Positions 62,066-64,000 of a stretch of 64,000 nt of DNA are shown here, piece after piece (the first letter of the stretch is position 1; each line of letters starts with the position of its first letter). Origin of the DNA: Leucothrix arctica (GTDB lineage: Bacteria > Pseudomonadota > Gammaproteobacteria > Thiotrichales > Thiotrichaceae); assembly GCF_003172895.1 (NCBI RefSeq), contig NZ_QGKL01000006.1, positions 47,126-111,125 of the forward strand, given 5' to 3'. The translations under genes were made by a program, and so were the position numbers. Below the pieces are notes generated by a model. That model ran no database searches. It had not been told where the DNA came from and saw only the letters and a list, made by a program, of their open reading frames with translations.

Positions 62066-63160
62066 ATGAAAGAAATTGGAATTGGTATCGTCGGTGGCGG
62101 CTATATGGGCAAAGCTCACTCTGTTGCGATGGCGTCGGTAGGTGCGGTGTTTGGAACAACGCTGCGCCCACGACTGGAAATGATCGCGGCTACTAGTGTT
62201 GAGTCTGCTGAACGTTATCAAAAACTATATGGCTTTCAGCGTTCAACGGATGATTGGCGAGCGTTAGTGGATGATGATCGTGTCGATGCGATCATCATCG
62301 CTTCACCTCAAGAAACACATAAGGACATTGCGCTTAGAGCTTTCGCAGCGGGCAAGCCTGTTATGTGTGAAAAGCCAATGGGCGTTTCGGTTGAAGAGTC
62401 GCGTGAAATGACCGAGGCGGCTGAGGCGGCAGGTGTCGCTAATATGGTTGCGTACAACTACATACGCACCCCTGCTTCGCAGTTTGCTAGACAGCTTATA
62501 GCCAGTGGTGAGCTGGGCAAGTTGACTTGGTTTCGTGGTGAACACACGGAAGATTTTGATGCTAACCCAGATAATAAAGCGACTTGGCGAAATTTTGGTG
62601 AAGCAAATGGTTGCCTGGGTGACCTTGCTCCACATCCTATTAATGCGATGTTGGCATTGATTGGGCCGATTAAAGAACTTAACGCGGATGTTGAAACGGT
62701 ACATACGACGCGTGGCGGTGTTGCCGTCGATAATGATGATCAGCTACAAGTCATGTGTCGGTTTGAAAATGGCGTGATGGGGCACCTTTACTCATCGCGC
62801 ACGGCTACGGGTCGGAAGATGGGTTATATCTATGAGATTACGGGTACTAAGGGAGCTATTCGTTTTGATCAGGAAGATCAGAATGCAATTTGGTTGTATC
62901 GCTCTGAAGGACCTGAGTCTGAGCTTGGGTTTAAGAAGATTTTGATTGGGCCAGAACACCCTGACTTTGTGAATTTTTGCCTTGGCGCTGGGCACGGTAC
63001 GGGGTATCAGGATCAGATAACTATTGAGGCTCGGGACTTTTTACAGGCTATTGAGACAGGTGAGGCCGTGTGGCCTACGTTTAGGGATGGGTTAGCTGTG
63101 GCTGAGGTTGTTGGGGCTATTCGAGAGTCTAGCAAGAAGCGGAGTTGGGTTGAGGTTTAA
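62066..63160 (+). CDS. Gfo/Idh/MocA-family dehydrogenase, second in plus arm
   Basis: A 364-residue oxidoreductase with IGIGIVGGGYMGKAHS (4-19), MCEKPMGVSV (about 96-105) and the active-site region DLAPHPINAMLALIG (about 190-204, where His takes the usual place). It resembles the protein encoded at 50214-51338 more than IolG. Together with iolG this gives the arm two dehydrogenases; the second may act on scyllo- or another inositol isomer, or on an inosose. It is the last gene of the plus arm; no clear terminator follows. Confidence 0.9.
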   Translation: MKEIGIGIVGGGYMGKAHSVAMASVGAVFGTTLRPRLEMIAATSVESAERYQKLYGFQRSTDDWRALVDDDRVDAIIIASPQETHKDIALRAFAAGKPVMCEKPMGVSVEESREMTEAAEAAGVANMVAYNYIRTPASQFARQLIASGELGKLTWFRGEHTEDFDANPDNKATWRNFGEANGCLGDLAPHPINAMLALIGPIKELNADVETVHTTRGGVAVDNDDQLQVMCRFENGVMGHLYSSRTATGRKMGYIYEITGTKGAIRFDQEDQNAIWLYRSEGPESELGFKKILIGPEHPDFVNFCLGAGHGTGYQDQITIEARDFLQAIETGEAVWPTFRDGLAVAEVVGAIRESSKKRSWVEV

Positions 63161-63343
63161 ACGTGAACCCTCCTTAAAAGTTGCCTGTTTTCGTTCTTTG
63201 CTGTCTAGAAAACAACATTTATCATGAGGTGACAAATAAAATATTAAAATGGCAAGAATGTCATTTTCCTGAAAGGTTCGTGTCAGCAATGCAATGGCAT
63301 AGTTGACCCACTTAAACGAAAACCTTAAACAGGAAAACATATT

Positions 63344-63706
63344 ATGAAAACGTTAACTTCACTAGTAGCAGCATCAGTTCTTTTAATCGGCGCGTCAGCA
63401 GCTCAAGCATATGACTTCGAGCAAAATGAAAAAGACACCGTCATGACAGAAACTGCTTCAAGCCGTTCTGAAGCTTACCAGCTGGGTCTGAATAAATTGA
63501 CACAACTACAGTCTGCTTCACCCCGTCAACTGTTCAATGAACTAGATATCTTTTCTTTGGATGCCGATGAAAGCACGACTCGCCTAAACGATGGGGCATA
63601 CATTACTGTTCAAGAACGTACAGCACCAAACGGACAAGCTGGTTATGTTGGTCTAGTAAATGTTGACGTGAGTTACCTTGAAGAGCGTCAGAGCGATAAC
63701 GATTAA
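63344..63706 (+). CDS. Small secreted DUF3316 protein, copy 1
   Basis: A 120-residue protein with a signal peptide (MKTLTSLVAASVLLIGASAAQA) and a short mature domain (YDFEQNEKDTVMTETASSRSEAYQLG, then LNDGAYITVQERT, YVGLVNVDVSYLEE). I take it to be a DUF3316 protein, a family with no known function seen in Vibrio and other marine bacteria. AGGAAAAC precedes the ATG, and a strong terminator follows, so it is a single-gene unit. The upstream 11-base repeats resemble a PhoB box. Confidence 0.8.
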   Translation: MKTLTSLVAASVLLIGASAAQAYDFEQNEKDTVMTETASSRSEAYQLGLNKLTQLQSASPRQLFNELDIFSLDADESTTRLNDGAYITVQERTAPNGQAGYVGLVNVDVSYLEERQSDND

Positions 63707-63758
63707 TAGCATCACCCTGTAAGACCGCAGTTTATTTCATTCTGCACTCCTCCCTTTT

Positions 63759-63785
63759 AAGACCGGCTTTTGTCGGTCTTTTTTT
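63759..63785 (+). terminator. Terminator of the first DUF3316 gene
   Basis: AAGACCG (63759-63765) pairs with CGGTCTT (63774-63780) and is followed by five further T. It lies 53 bases past the stop codon. Confidence 0.9.
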
Positions 63786-63925
63786 GTCTGTAAATAACCG
63801 ATTTAATTTAATAACAAATAAAGTCAGTAAATGGCAGTAATGTCATTTTTCTGAAAGGTTTGTGTCAGCATCACAATGTCATAGTTAACCCACTTAAACG
63901 AAAACCTTCAACAGGAAAACATATT

Positions 63926-64000
63926 ATGAAAACGTTAACTTCACTAGTAGCAGCATCCGTTCTTTTAATCGGCGCGTCAGCAGCTCAAGCATATGACTTC
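63926..64000 (+). CDS. Small secreted DUF3316 protein, copy 2 (cut by window end)
   Basis: An ATG at 63926 opens a frame whose 25 visible codons give the same signal peptide and first mature residues (YDF) as copy 1, with one synonymous change. The rest lies outside the window, so whether the gene is intact and how far the mature parts differ cannot be seen. Confidence 0.85.
   Translation, partial: MKTLTSLVAASVLLIGASAAQAYDF

Larger units (their letters stand above)
63247..64000 (+). repeat. Tandem duplication of a DUF3316 gene with its promoter region
   Basis: The segment from about 63247 is repeated from about 63829 with a 582-base period. The 85 bases before each ATG are about 85-90% alike by eye, and the first 75 coding bases differ at a single silent site. 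Both copies carry TGTCAT(t), TGAAAGG and TGTCAGC at 11-base spacing upstream. The second unit runs off the window. Confidence 0.9.

Overview
The window comes from the chromosome of a heterotrophic, probably marine, gammaproteobacterium of moderate GC content. The evidence is the hemC-hemD-hemX-hemY gene order, TRAP transporters, a beta-glucan (laminarin-type) degradation locus and a DUF3316 tandem pair. The sequence alone does not fix the genus. I see no tRNA, rRNA, CRISPR array, insertion sequence or prophage.

Region 1 (1-26029) is a polysaccharide-utilisation locus best read as a beta-1,3/1,6-glucan system. It holds a peptide/oligosaccharide-type ABC transporter (left end cut by the window), a large GH94-like candidate phosphorylase, an unknown lipoprotein, a clan GH-A glycosidase fused to a predicted outer-membrane beta-barrel, a cytoplasmic GH30, a 1379-residue multi-CBM surface lipoprotein, a GntR/LacI hybrid regulator, lipoprotein GH16 and GH3 enzymes, a CBM32/TSP3/di-haem lipoprotein and a SUMF1-like protein. 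A palindrome, TGCTATATAGCA or a near variant, occurs six times, always between genes of this locus. At three sites it sits directly behind a TTGAC(A/T)-N17 promoter, so it is very probably the operator of the GntR/LacI regulator. Surface binding and cleavage, uptake, and cytoplasmic hydrolysis or phosphorolysis can all be assigned to genes here.

Region 2 (26026-28789) is a YjeH-like amino-acid exporter with a divergent Lrp/AsnC regulator, a short relic of a Gfo/Idh gene, and a LuxR-type regulator.

Region 3 (28873-36515) looks like an organosulfonate (sulfoquinovose-type) desulfonation locus. One side has a Gfo/Idh/MocA protein and a GntR-UTRA regulator. Divergently there is a tightly packed operon of SsuD-like FMNH2 monooxygenase, aldo-keto reductase, flavin reductase and a three-part TRAP transporter, closed by a strong terminator. 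The same enzyme trio defines the sulfoquinovose monooxygenase (SMO) pathway; the TRAP importer is a variation.

Region 4 (36537-41250) has a Sel1-repeat protein, a di-haem cytochrome c peroxidase/MauG-like protein, and a lacI-SDR-SDR operon with two LacI-type operators upstream.

Region 5 (41426-47064, minus strand) is a haem-biosynthesis operon hemC-hemD-hemX-hemY followed by a membrane protein and a DUF1853 protein. The gap upstream holds a 13-bp inverted repeat and an orphan plus-strand terminator.

Region 6 (47544-63160) is inositol/cyclitol catabolism in two divergent arms. The minus arm has aldolase, IolB, IolC-like kinase, Gfo/Idh dehydrogenase and a CUT2 ABC transporter. The plus arm has an RpiR regulator, an IolC-DUF2090 fusion, IolD, IolB, IolE, IolG and a second Gfo/Idh. 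Lower-pathway functions are duplicated, while IolD and IolE are single.

Region 7 (63247-64000) is a tandem duplication of a small secreted DUF3316 gene with its promoter region; the second copy is cut by the window end.
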